DNA from: an uncultured Cryomorphaceae bacterium
GTDB taxonomy: Bacteria > Bacteroidota > Bacteroidia > Flavobacteriales > UBA7430
Length of the DNA stretch: 32,782 nt
Assembly: GCA_902551855.1 (NCBI GenBank)
Contig: CACDER010000010.1
Coordinates: 1 to 32,782, forward strand
Direction of reading: 5' to 3'
The position numbers were made by a program, and so were the translations under genes. A model generated the notes under the pieces. It saw only the letters and a program-made list of their open reading frames with translations. It had not been told where the DNA came from and did no database searches. The first letter of the stretch is position 1. Each line of letters starts with the position of its first letter. Below, one piece after another: positions 1 through 8,661 of the stretch.

Positions 1-1
1 T

Positions 2-3000
2 TTATTTACCGCAACACTGTTTATATTTTTTTCCACTTCCACATGTACAAGGGTCATTTCTTCTAATTTTAATTCCAGTTCTTACTGGTTGAAATTTTCT
101 TTCATTTGAAGAATTACTCACATTAGGATTGGATAAAGATAAATTTTCAATTCTAGACGCTTTAAATGATTTATTTGAGACGGTTTGATTATGATTTCTT
201 AAATTCGGTGATTTATTAGCAGGGAGATTAGCTTTAAATAAGAATGAAATTGTCTCGGAATTAAGCTTTTCCAACATAGATTTAAATAAATTAAATGATT
301 CAAATTTGTAAATTAATAAAGGATCTTTTTGTTCATAAACAGCATTTTGCACTGATTGTTTCAAATTGTCCATGTTTCTTAAATGTTCTTTCCAAGCCTC
401 ATCAATTAAAGCCAAAGAGATATTTTTTTCAAATGAATTAATCAGGCTATGACATTCAGAATTAAAAGCTTCTTCCAAATTTGTGACTACATTAAGTGTT
501 TTATTACCATCTGTAAATGGAACAACTATATTTTCAAATTTTTTTGTATTGTCATTGAAGACATTAGAAATTACAGGAAAAGTCGTTAATGCAATCTTAT
601 CAGATTTGTTTTTATATTCATTTATACAATTTTCAAAGAGTTTTTCTACAATTTTTTCTTGAGATGAATTTTTAAAAAAATCTTCATTAAAGTTTGTATC
701 AATCGCAAAGGTCTTTAAAATATCAATTCTAAAATCATTAAAGTTTTTTTCACTTTCATGGTTAGAAACTAACAATTGACAAGTATCATAGCACATATTA
801 TTGATATCTACAGATAATCTTTCTCCATCAAGAGCATGTTTTCTCCTCTTATATATAACTTCTCTTTGTGAATTCATAACATCATCATATTCAAGTAATC
901 TTTTTCTAACTCCAAAATTATTTTCTTCAACTTTTCTTTGAGCTCTTTCAATAGATTTTGATATCATAGAATGCTGAATTACTTCACCTTCTTTTAAACC
1001 CATACGATCCATAAGTTTCGCAATTCGCTCAGAACCAAATAATCTCATTAATTTGTCGTCAAGTGAAACAAAAAACTGTGATGACCCAACATCACCTTGA
1101 CGACCAGATCTACCCCTTAATTGTCTATCAACTCTTCTAGAATCATGCCTTTCAGTTCCAACTATAGCTAATCCACCTGAATCTTTAGTTTTATCACTTA
1201 ATTTGATATCTGTACCTCTTCCTGCCATATTAGTTGCAATAGTAACCTTTCCAGACTCTCCAGCCTCCAAAACAATATTAGCTTCATGTTGATGTTTTTT
1301 TGCATTTAAAACATTATGCTTGATACCTCTTATTTTAAGAATTCTAGATAATTTTTCTGAAATATCAACAGAAGTAGTACCTACTAAGACTGATCTTCCT
1401 GATTTTGATAAACTAGTCACTTCATCTATTACTGCATTGAATTTTTCTCTCTGAGTCTTGTATACTTTATCGTCATAGTCCTTTCTTTTAATTGGTCTAT
1501 TAGTTGGAATTGCAATTACATCTAATTTATAAATATCCCAAAATTCTCCTGCTTCTGTTTCAGCTGTTCCAGTCATACCTGACAACTTGTTGTACATTCT
1601 AAAATAATTTTGTAATGTTATTGTAGCATGAGTTTGCGTTGCAGCTTCCACTTTTACATTTTCTTTTGCCTCAATAGCCTGATGAAGTCCATCTGAATAT
1701 CTTCTCCCTTCCATTATTCTACCAGTTTGTTCATCAACTATTTTAACTTTATTATCAATAACCACATAGTCAACTTCTCTTTGGAACAAGGTAAATGCTT
1801 TTAAAAGCTGATTCATTGTATGAATTCTTTCACTTTTAATAGCAAAATTTCTCATTAAATTGTCTTTTTCTGATTTTATCTCACTTTCAGTCTTTTGGGA
1901 AGATTCAAGTTTAGCTAACTCAGCACCAACATCAGGAAGTACATAAAAATCGTCATCAGAAACATTTTTTGATATTAGATTTATACCTTTATCAGTTAAT
2001 TCAATTGAATTTGTCTTTTCATCAATTGTAAAATATAATTCATCGTCTATAATATGCATTTCTTTTGATTGATCTTGCATATAAAAATTTTCAGTTTTTT
2101 GAAGCAGGGATTTCACTCCCTCTTCACTAAGAAATTTAATCAATGCATTATTTTTTGGAAGTCCTCTAAATGATCTCAATAACTTCTTACCTGCTGATTC
2201 ATTATCACCATCATTAAATAATTTTTTTGATTCGGATATCTCAGAAGTAACAAATTTTCTTTGAGCATCAAATAATAAAGCTATTTGAGGCTTTAGCTTA
2301 TAAAATTCATGGTCATCTCCTTTTGGAACAGGTCCAGAAATTATTAATGGTGTTCTTGCATCATCAATTAATACTGAATCAACTTCGTCTACTATAGCAT
2401 AATTGTGTTCCCTTTGCACTAAGTCATGAGGTGACCTTGCCATGTTATCTCTTAAATAATCAAAACCAAATTCATTATTAGTCCCAAATGTTATATCACA
2501 TCTGTATGCGTTTCTTCTTTCTTCAGAATTTGCCTGATATTTATCAATACAATCAACAGATAATCCATGAAATTGGTATAGAGGTCCCATCCATTCAGAA
2601 TCTCTTTTTGCAAGGTAATCATTCACAGTAACTACATGAACTCCATTACCAGTCAAGGCGTTGAGATAAACAGGAAGAGTAGCTACTAGTGTTTTACCCT
2701 CTCCAGTTTGCATTTCAGCGACCTTACCTTTATGAAGAACAAGCCCACCAATGAGTTGAACATCATAGTGAATCATATTCCATTTTTGGCTTACTCCAGA
2801 AGCCAACCAAGTATTGGACCATATTGAGAACTCTCCATCAATTTTTACGTAGTCACATTTTGATGATAATAATCTATCGTAATCTCTGGCTTTTACCTTT
2901 AAATATCCACTATTAACTAATCTTAAGGAAGTTTCTTTTATTAATGCAAAGGCCTTAGGTAGAATTTTTTCTAATTCTAATTCTTTTTTATCTAAAGATT

Positions 3001-3286
3001 TTTTGTTTAAGTTATCAATATCCTTATAATAAGACTCTTTTATCAAGGTATCAGTGGTATTATTGATTTTAGTTTTTAAAATTGATATTTGCTCAATTTC
3101 ATCTTTACAAGAGTTTTTAATTTGATCCTTAAATTGGAAAGTAATCTCTCTTAATTCATCATCAGAGAGATTTCTTAACTCTTCTGAAAATTTATTTACT
3201 TTTTCAACTATTGGAGATAATTCCTTCAAATCTCTTGCAGACTTGCTTCCAAATATTGAGCTCAAAAAATTTTTTACAATACTCAT
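2..3286 (-). CDS. secA: Preprotein translocase subunit SecA
   Basis: 1094 aa; Walker A 'MQTGEGKT', 'VNDYLAKRD', 'NMAGRGTDI', 'GRSGRQGD', C-terminal zinc motif 'RRNDPCTCGSGKKYKQCCGK'. Confidence 0.98.
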   Translation of the reverse strand: MSIVKNFLSSIFGSKSARDLKELSPIVEKVNKFSEELRNLSDDELREITFQFKDQIKNSCKDEIEQISILKTKINNTTDTLIKESYYKDIDNLNKKSLDKKELELEKILPKAFALIKETSLRLVNSGYLKVKARDYDRLLSSKCDYVKIDGEFSIWSNTWLASGVSQKWNMIHYDVQLIGGLVLHKGKVAEMQTGEGKTLVATLPVYLNALTGNGVHVVTVNDYLAKRDSEWMGPLYQFHGLSVDCIDKYQANSEERRNAYRCDITFGTNNEFGFDYLRDNMARSPHDLVQREHNYAIVDEVDSVLIDDARTPLIISGPVPKGDDHEFYKLKPQIALLFDAQRKFVTSEISESKKLFNDGDNESAGKKLLRSFRGLPKNNALIKFLSEEGVKSLLQKTENFYMQDQSKEMHIIDDELYFTIDEKTNSIELTDKGINLISKNVSDDDFYVLPDVGAELAKLESSQKTESEIKSEKDNLMRNFAIKSERIHTMNQLLKAFTLFQREVDYVVIDNKVKIVDEQTGRIMEGRRYSDGLHQAIEAKENVKVEAATQTHATITLQNYFRMYNKLSGMTGTAETEAGEFWDIYKLDVIAIPTNRPIKRKDYDDKVYKTQREKFNAVIDEVTSLSKSGRSVLVGTTSVDISEKLSRILKIRGIKHNVLNAKKHQHEANIVLEAGESGKVTIATNMAGRGTDIKLSDKTKDSGGLAIVGTERHDSRRVDRQLRGRSGRQGDVGSSQFFVSLDDKLMRLFGSERIAKLMDRMGLKEGEVIQHSMISKSIERAQRKVEENNFGVRKRLLEYDDVMNSQREVIYKRRKHALDGERLSVDINNMCYDTCQLLVSNHESEKNFNDFRIDILKTFAIDTNFNEDFFKNSSQEKIVEKLFENCINEYKNKSDKIALTTFPVISNVFNDNTKKFENIVVPFTDGNKTLNVVTNLEEAFNSECHSLINSFEKNISLALIDEAWKEHLRNMDNLKQSVQNAVYEQKDPLLIYKFESFNLFKSMLEKLNSETISFLFKANLPANKSPNLRNHNQTVSNKSFKASRIENLSLSNPNVSNSSNERKFQPVRTGIKIRRNDPCTCGSGKKYKQCCGK

Positions 3287-3376
3287 TATTAAATAATAAA
3301 GTGTTTAAATTTAAATAATATTTGATAAAAAAAAGCTAAAAAATGATAAGGAATGTAATGGTTTTAAAGGTTATAA

Positions 3377-3598
3377 TTAATACTCCTCTTCATTCCATAA
3401 AAAATCTTCTTCAGTAGGATAATCCGGCCAAATTTCCTCGATAGATTCATATGTATCTCCCTCATCTTCAATAGATTGTAAATTTTCAACAACTTCTAAA
3501 GGTGCTCCAGTTCTAATAGAATAATCAATTAATTCATCTTTAGTTGCTGGCCAAGGAGCATCACTCAAATATGATGCTAATTCTAAAGTCCAATACAT
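3377..3598 (-). CDS. DUF2795 family small conserved protein
   Basis: 73 aa; 'MYWTLELASYLSDAPWPATKDELIDYSIRTGAPLEVVENLQSIEDEGDTYESIEEIWPDYPT' resembles the Bacteroidetes DUF2795 small protein commonly found next to secA. Confidence 0.8.
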   Translation of the reverse strand: MYWTLELASYLSDAPWPATKDELIDYSIRTGAPLEVVENLQSIEDEGDTYESIEEIWPDYPTEEDFLWNEEEY

Positions 3599-3621
3599 AA
3601 TTCTAACTTTTAAATTTTTTG

Positions 3622-3652
3622 CAAATATAATTTAATTAATTACATATGCAAA
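3622..3652 (-). promoter_or_regulatory. Predicted Bacteroidetes housekeeping promoter for the DUF2795 gene (TTTG-N19-TATATTTG)
   Basis: Reverse strand reads TTTG CATATGTAATTAATTAAAT TATATTTG, ending 23 bp before the start codon; matches the -33 TTTG / -7 TAnnTTTG consensus with 19-nt spacing. Confidence 0.65.
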
Positions 3653-3669
3653 TGAATTTAATAAACTGC

Positions 3670-4218
3670 TTAAATTTTCTTTCTTCCTTTCCATTTTATT
3701 TCAATGACATCAAGTTTTTTTGATAAAAATCTAGATAAGATGAAAAAATAATCTGATAAACGATTTAGATAAATAATTAATTTAAGATCTATTTCTTCAT
3801 CTTTTGATAACTCAACACAAATTCTTTCAGTTCTCCTTGTAATAGTTCTACAAATTTGACAATACGAAACAATTACATTACCTCCTGGTATTAAAAAGTT
3901 TTTTAATCTGGGTAACTCTTTTTCCATTTCATCAATCAATTTTTCAATATCAGTTATATCACTTTCTTCAATACTATCCAGTTGTTTATTATTAATGTCA
4001 GAGGCTAAAATTGAACCTAAAACAAATAAGTTATTCTGAATAAGTAATAGATCTTTAGATATTAACTCATCATTAATTGAATCTTTTAACAATCCAATAA
4101 AAGAGTTTAGTTCATCTACTGTACCATAAGCCTTAATTCTTGAATTTGACTTTGAAACTCTCTTTCCACTGAACAAAGAAGTCTCACCAGAATCTCCTGT
4201 TTTTGTATAAATTTTCAT
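3670..4218 (-). CDS. Cob(I)yrinic acid a,c-diamide adenosyltransferase (PduO type)
   Basis: 182 aa; '[40 protein letters not shown]', 'FLIPGG', 'RTITRRTER', '[14 protein letters not shown]'. Confidence 0.93.
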   Translation of the reverse strand: MKIYTKTGDSGETSLFSGKRVSKSNSRIKAYGTVDELNSFIGLLKDSINDELISKDLLLIQNNLFVLGSILASDINNKQLDSIEESDITDIEKLIDEMEKELPRLKNFLIPGGNVIVSYCQICRTITRRTERICVELSKDEEIDLKLIIYLNRLSDYFFILSRFLSKKLDVIEIKWKGRKKI

Positions 4219-4922
4219 AATTTAACTTTTAATATTTTTTTATTTTTCAAATCAGATATTATTTTTCCATCTTTTAATTTCAAAATCCTATGTGAATGAT
4301 TTGCAACATCTTCTTCATGAGTAACTAAAATGATAGTATTACCCATTTTATGAATTGAATCAAAAAGTTTTAAAATTTCAATAGATGTAATAGAATCTAA
4401 ATTACCTGTTGGTTCATCCGCTAAAATTATTGAAGGATTATTGACTAGGGCTCTAGCTATAGCAACTCTCTGTCTTTGACCACCTGACAATTGATTAGGT
4501 TTATGAGAAATTCTATCAGATAAGCCAACTTTAAATAATGCTTCTGAAGCTTTCAACATTCTTTCCTTAAAACTAAATCCAGCGTAAATTAGAGGTAATG
4601 CAACATTTTCAATAGAATTCAATCTTGGAAGTAAATTAAAAGTTTGAAAAATAAAGCCAATTTTATTATTTCTAATCTCAGCAAGACTATTATCAGGTAA
4701 TTTACTTACATCAATACCATTTAAAAAATAAGACCCACAGGTAGGACTGTCCAAACAACCCAGAATATTCATCAAAGTTGATTTACCACTACCTGAGGCA
4801 CCCATTAAAGATAAATATTCATTTTTATAGACCTTCAAGCTAACATCATTCAAAGCATTAATGGTTTCTGATCCAACCTTAAATGTTTTTTTTAATTTAT
4901 TTATTTCAATAATTTCATTCAT
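4215..4922 (-). CDS. ABC transporter ATP-binding protein (LolD/MacB-like)
   Basis: Walker A 'GASGSGKST', signature '[15 protein letters not shown]', Walker B '[13 protein letters not shown]'. Start placed at internal Met16 (4922), which removes the overlap with the upstream gene and fits the family N-terminus. Confidence 0.93.
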   Translation of the reverse strand: MNEIIEINKLKKTFKVGSETINALNDVSLKVYKNEYLSLMGASGSGKSTLMNILGCLDSPTCGSYFLNGIDVSKLPDNSLAEIRNNKIGFIFQTFNLLPRLNSIENVALPLIYAGFSFKERMLKASEALFKVGLSDRISHKPNQLSGGQRQRVAIARALVNNPSIILADEPTGNLDSITSIEILKLFDSIHKMGNTIILVTHEEDVANHSHRILKLKDGKIISDLKNKKILKVKL

Positions 4923-4929
4923 ATAACTT

Positions 4930-5556
4930 CTATCTGTAACGAAAATAAAATTTGTTTCTTGAAGCATTAATATTTACAAGAATCGCAAAGTCATAAAGAT
5001 CAATCAAAATTTTAAACTTTTGTAAATAACTAATATTATTCCAAATGTATTTACTTTTTTTATCTTTGTGAGGTTTGTAAATTATTACAAATTTATAATT
5101 AATTATTGTTTTTATATCAATATTTACTATGTCAAAAAAAAATGCTAATTCTGGAAGTGTATTTTTTTTAATTTTAATGTTATTTTTCTCTAAAACTTCT
5201 AACTGTGAATCGGAAAATAAATCTATATTTTTAATAGATATATTACCTTTATAAACAGCTGATCCAACAGCTAATAAATAAAAAAAATCATTACAATCAA
5301 CATAAACTGATTTCACTTTGAAATAATTTACACATTTGAAAAGAAAGGTTATTTTCCTATGATTTTTTCTAGTAAAAAGTTCTTTATTTTTTTTTTTAAA
5401 ATTTTCCAACAAGCTAAAATTACCATTAGAATTTACAACAGTATCATGAAAATTATAAACAAATGGAGAATGTATATTTAAAATATTTATTTTGTAGAGA
5501 AAACTATAAATGAATATTTTAATCCAGTGAAAAATTAATTTAATTTTAAAAATCAT
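4930..5556 (-). CDS. Divergent protein related to Bacteroidetes 'HSPFVY' class I SAM-dependent methyltransferases; SAM-binding motif apparently lost
   Basis: 208 aa; '[10 protein letters not shown]' near the N-terminus and '[29 protein letters not shown]' at the C-terminus resemble the ends of that family; the middle lacks a glycine-rich motif I. Confidence 0.5.
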   Translation of the reverse strand: MIFKIKLIFHWIKIFIYSFLYKINILNIHSPFVYNFHDTVVNSNGNFSLLENFKKKNKELFTRKNHRKITFLFKCVNYFKVKSVYVDCNDFFYLLAVGSAVYKGNISIKNIDLFSDSQLEVLEKNNIKIKKNTLPELAFFFDIVNIDIKTIINYKFVIIYKPHKDKKSKYIWNNISYLQKFKILIDLYDFAILVNINASRNKFYFRYR

Positions 5557-6521
5557 TAAAAATAAGATCTAGAAGTTAGATAATTATCAAAATAATCCTT
5601 TATACCTTCTCTTAGCGGGAAAAAATCATACTTATATCCTATAGATCTTAATTTTTTTTGATTTGACTTTGTAAAATATTGATATTTTTCCCTGAATGAA
5701 ACGGGAATATCTATATAATTAAACTTTGGAATAATTTTACAATTTTCGAAAATAATATTTGCAAGGTAATTAAATGAATAACTCTCTCCAGACCCAACAT
5801 TATAGATTCCAGAATTTTTTCTATTTAATAAGAAAAAAACTAAAACCTCAATAACATCTTTAACATATATAAAATCTCTTTTTTGTTCACCATCATTACA
5901 ATTACTTTTATGGGATTTAAATAAATTGACCGATTGATTTGAAGTGATTTGGTCAAATAAATTTAAAACCATCGATCTCATAGGACCTTTATGATACTCA
6001 TTAGGACCATAAACATTAAAGAATCTTAGACCAGCCCAAAAATATGGTTGTTTTTTTTGAGACAAACACCATAAATCAAATTTTAACTTTGATTGAGCAT
6101 ATAAATTAAGAGGTTTATAATTGTCTATATTTTTATCATAATCATCAAAGTTAAACTCTCCGCTTCCATATACAGAAGCAGAGGAAGCGTATAAAAATGG
6201 AATTCCAAATTTAACACAAGTATTCCAAATTTTTACACTATACTGAAAATTCAATTCATTTAAAATTTCAATATTAGTTTCAAGAGTATTTGTTCTAGCT
6301 CCAAGATGAAATATAAATTGTATAAATTTCTCATTTTTATTTAACCAATAAAAAAAATCTTTTCTGTTAATTTTTTTTGAAAAAATATTGTTACTATAAT
6401 TCTTTTCTTTTTTAATATTATCAAAATTATCAACAAGGACGATATCTTTAAAGTTTAAATAATTTAATTTTGATAACAAACATGAGCCAATAAATCCTGA
6501 GGATCCAGTAATTACTATCAT
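5556..6521 (-). CDS. hldD: ADP-L-glycero-D-manno-heptose 6-epimerase-like NAD-dependent epimerase
   Basis: 321 aa; 'IVITGSSGFIGSCL', 'FIFHLGARTNTLE', 'SSASVYG', 'YAQSK', 'RFFNVYGPNEYHKGPMRSMV', 'GIYNVGSGESYSF'. Confidence 0.82.
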   Translation of the reverse strand: MIVITGSSGFIGSCLLSKLNYLNFKDIVLVDNFDNIKKEKNYSNNIFSKKINRKDFFYWLNKNEKFIQFIFHLGARTNTLETNIEILNELNFQYSVKIWNTCVKFGIPFLYASSASVYGSGEFNFDDYDKNIDNYKPLNLYAQSKLKFDLWCLSQKKQPYFWAGLRFFNVYGPNEYHKGPMRSMVLNLFDQITSNQSVNLFKSHKSNCNDGEQKRDFIYVKDVIEVLVFFLLNRKNSGIYNVGSGESYSFNYLANIIFENCKIIPKFNYIDIPVSFREKYQYFTKSNQKKLRSIGYKYDFFPLREGIKDYFDNYLTSRSYF

Positions 6522-6545
6522 TTTTATAATTAATATTTAAGTTAA

Positions 6546-6575
6546 CAAATTTATTATTTTAATATATTTATCAAA
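6546..6575 (-). promoter_or_regulatory. Predicted promoter for hldD (TTTG-N18-TAAATTTG)
   Basis: Forward strand CAAATTTA (6546-6553) and CAAA (6572-6575), 18 nt apart, just upstream of the minus-strand start at 6521. Confidence 0.5.
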
Positions 6576-6772
6576 GACAATTTTTTTTGATTTAAGTTAA
6601 ATAAATTTTGAATTTAAAATTTGTATTTTTTTCAATTTTATATTTAATGTTTTCCAATGTATCAAATAACAATTAATATTATTAAAATTATAAATTATTT
6701 AATTGGATAAATACATACTGCCATATTAATAAATTTGGGATTAAAATAGTTATCTTTACAAAAAAAAAACAT

Positions 6773-7195
6773 ATGTTATATCTTACACGAAGAGAAAGAT
6801 TTTGTGCAGCTCATAGGCTTTATAGAAGCGAATGGGATGATAAAAAGAATTATGAAGAATTTGGACCTTGTTCAAACAAAAATTGGCATGGCCATAATTT
6901 TATACTATATGTGACCATAAAAGGTAAAATTAACCCCTCAACTGGTTTTGTTGTTAACCTCAAAAAACTTAGTCCAATTATCAAAAGAAAAGTTGTAGAC
7001 AAAATTGATCATAAAAATTTAAATTTAGAAGTTGACTTTATGAAAGATAAAATACCTTCTACTGAAGTTCTAGCTGTAGAAATTTGGAATCAATTATTTG
7101 ATGAGGTGTTAAATATTGGAGCTAAACTTCATTGTATTAAAATTATCGAAACTGAAAATAATTTTGTAGAATATTACGGTAATGAAAATGAATAA
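6773..7195 (+). CDS. 6-pyruvoyl tetrahydropterin synthase / 6-carboxytetrahydropterin synthase family
   Basis: 140 aa; 'FCAAHRL', '[13 protein letters not shown]', 'DHKNLNLEV', '[10 protein letters not shown]', '[13 protein letters not shown]'. Confidence 0.9.
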   Translation: MLYLTRRERFCAAHRLYRSEWDDKKNYEEFGPCSNKNWHGHNFILYVTIKGKINPSTGFVVNLKKLSPIIKRKVVDKIDHKNLNLEVDFMKDKIPSTEVLAVEIWNQLFDEVLNIGAKLHCIKIIETENNFVEYYGNENE

Positions 7196-7772
7196 GGATA
7201 AATTTCAAATAAAAAATAATATTATTGAACAACTATCTTCAAATTATAAGGAGATAATTGAACTAACTGGAGAAGATTCCTCAAGAGAAGGTCTAATCAA
7301 GACTCCACTTAGAGCATCAAAGGCAATTCAATTTTTAACAAATGGATACAATTTAAATCCATCAGAAATTTTAAAATCTGCTATTTTTAATGAAAAATAT
7401 AATGAAATGGTCTTAGTCAAAGATATTGAAATATATTCTCTATGTGAGCACCATCTTCTTCCTTTTTTTGGTAAATGTCATGTTGCTTATATCCCAAATG
7501 GAAAAGTAGTTGGTCTGAGTAAAATTCCAAGGTTAATTGATGCTTTTGCAAGAAGGTTTCAAGTTCAAGAAAGATTAACTACTCAAATAAGAGATTGTAT
7601 CGATTTCACTTTGAAACCCCAGGGAGTTGCAGTTTGCATCGACGCAAAACATCTTTGTATGCAAATGAGAGGTGTAGAAAAACAAAATTCCAGTACAACT
7701 ACCTCTGCTTTCTCCGGATGTTTCATTGATAACGATAAATCAAGAAATGAATTTTTAAACCTAATTAAATAA
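7182..7772 (+). CDS. folE: GTP cyclohydrolase I
   Basis: 196 aa; '[48 protein letters not shown]', 'CMQMRGV'. Overlaps the PTPS-like gene by 14 nt. Confidence 0.96.
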   Translation: MKMNKDKFQIKNNIIEQLSSNYKEIIELTGEDSSREGLIKTPLRASKAIQFLTNGYNLNPSEILKSAIFNEKYNEMVLVKDIEIYSLCEHHLLPFFGKCHVAYIPNGKVVGLSKIPRLIDAFARRFQVQERLTTQIRDCIDFTLKPQGVAVCIDAKHLCMQMRGVEKQNSSTTTSAFSGCFIDNDKSRNEFLNLIK

Positions 7773-7782
7773 TTTAATCTAT

Positions 7783-8661
7783 ATGAAAGCATTTATTTTT
7801 CCTGGACAAGGATCCCAGTTTCCAGGAATGGGTAAAGAATTAAATAATTTTAGTGAAGGTAAGAAAATGTTTAATCTCGCTAATGAAATTTTAAATTTCT
7901 CCATATCAAAGACAATGTTTGAGGGGAGTGAATCTGAACTTAAACAAACCAAAATTACTCAACCTTCAATTTTTTTACATTCAGTAATTTTAGCTAGATT
8001 ACTTGATACAAAATTCAATCCTGATTTTGTTGCAGGTCACTCTCTTGGTGAAATTTCTGCTATTACTGCCTCGGGAGGGATTTCTTTTGAAGATGGTTTA
8101 AGACTGGTTTACAAAAGAGCCATTGCCATGCAAAAGGCTTGTGAAAATAATAAATCTACTATGTCAGCTGTATTGGGGTTAAATGAGAAAATTGTAGAAG
8201 AAACCTGTAGAAATATTAAAGATATTGTCGTACCTGCAAATTATAATTGCCCTGGACAAATAGTAATATCAGGATCAACTAATGGAATAAAGTTAGCAAC
8301 AAATCAATTGTTAAAAAAAGGAGCAAGAAAAGTAATTGAACTTCAAGTTAGTGGAGCTTTCCATTCACCACTAATGGAAGAAGCAAAAAATGAGCTAATT
8401 AATCAAATAGAAAAAACAAAATTCTCAAAACCAATATGCCCAGTATATCAAAATTTTAATGCAAAATCGACCTCTGATCCTCATTTAATTAAAAAAAATT
8501 TAATTAATCAATTAACTAAACCTGTCTTATGGCATCAAATAATTCTAAATTTGATTGAGCAAAAAGTTAGTGAATTTATAGAAGTAGGACCTGGAAGAAC
8601 CTTACAAGGATTAATTAAGAAAATTAATAGAGAGATCACAACAAAATCTGCGGAAATTTAG
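7783..8661 (+). CDS. fabD: Malonyl-CoA:ACP transacylase
   Basis: 292 aa; 'FIFPGQGSQFPGMGKEL', active-site 'GHSLGE', 'VSGAFHSPLM', 'EVGPGRTLQGLI'. Confidence 0.96.
   Translation: MKAFIFPGQGSQFPGMGKELNNFSEGKKMFNLANEILNFSISKTMFEGSESELKQTKITQPSIFLHSVILARLLDTKFNPDFVAGHSLGEISAITASGGISFEDGLRLVYKRAIAMQKACENNKSTMSAVLGLNEKIVEETCRNIKDIVVPANYNCPGQIVISGSTNGIKLATNQLLKKGARKVIELQVSGAFHSPLMEEAKNELINQIEKTKFSKPICPVYQNFNAKSTSDPHLIKKNLINQLTKPVLWHQIILNLIEQKVSEFIEVGPGRTLQGLIKKINREITTKSAEI

Noticed and set aside
6522-6772. Long AT-rich divergent intergenic region as a possible non-coding RNA gene or tRNA
   Set aside because: No tRNA cloverleaf, GC-rich stem or conserved RNA motif recognised; better explained as promoter DNA.
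7583-7792. 69-aa minus-strand ORF antisense to folE
   Set aside because: Lies inside a well-supported folE frame on the opposite strand; no recognisable motif.
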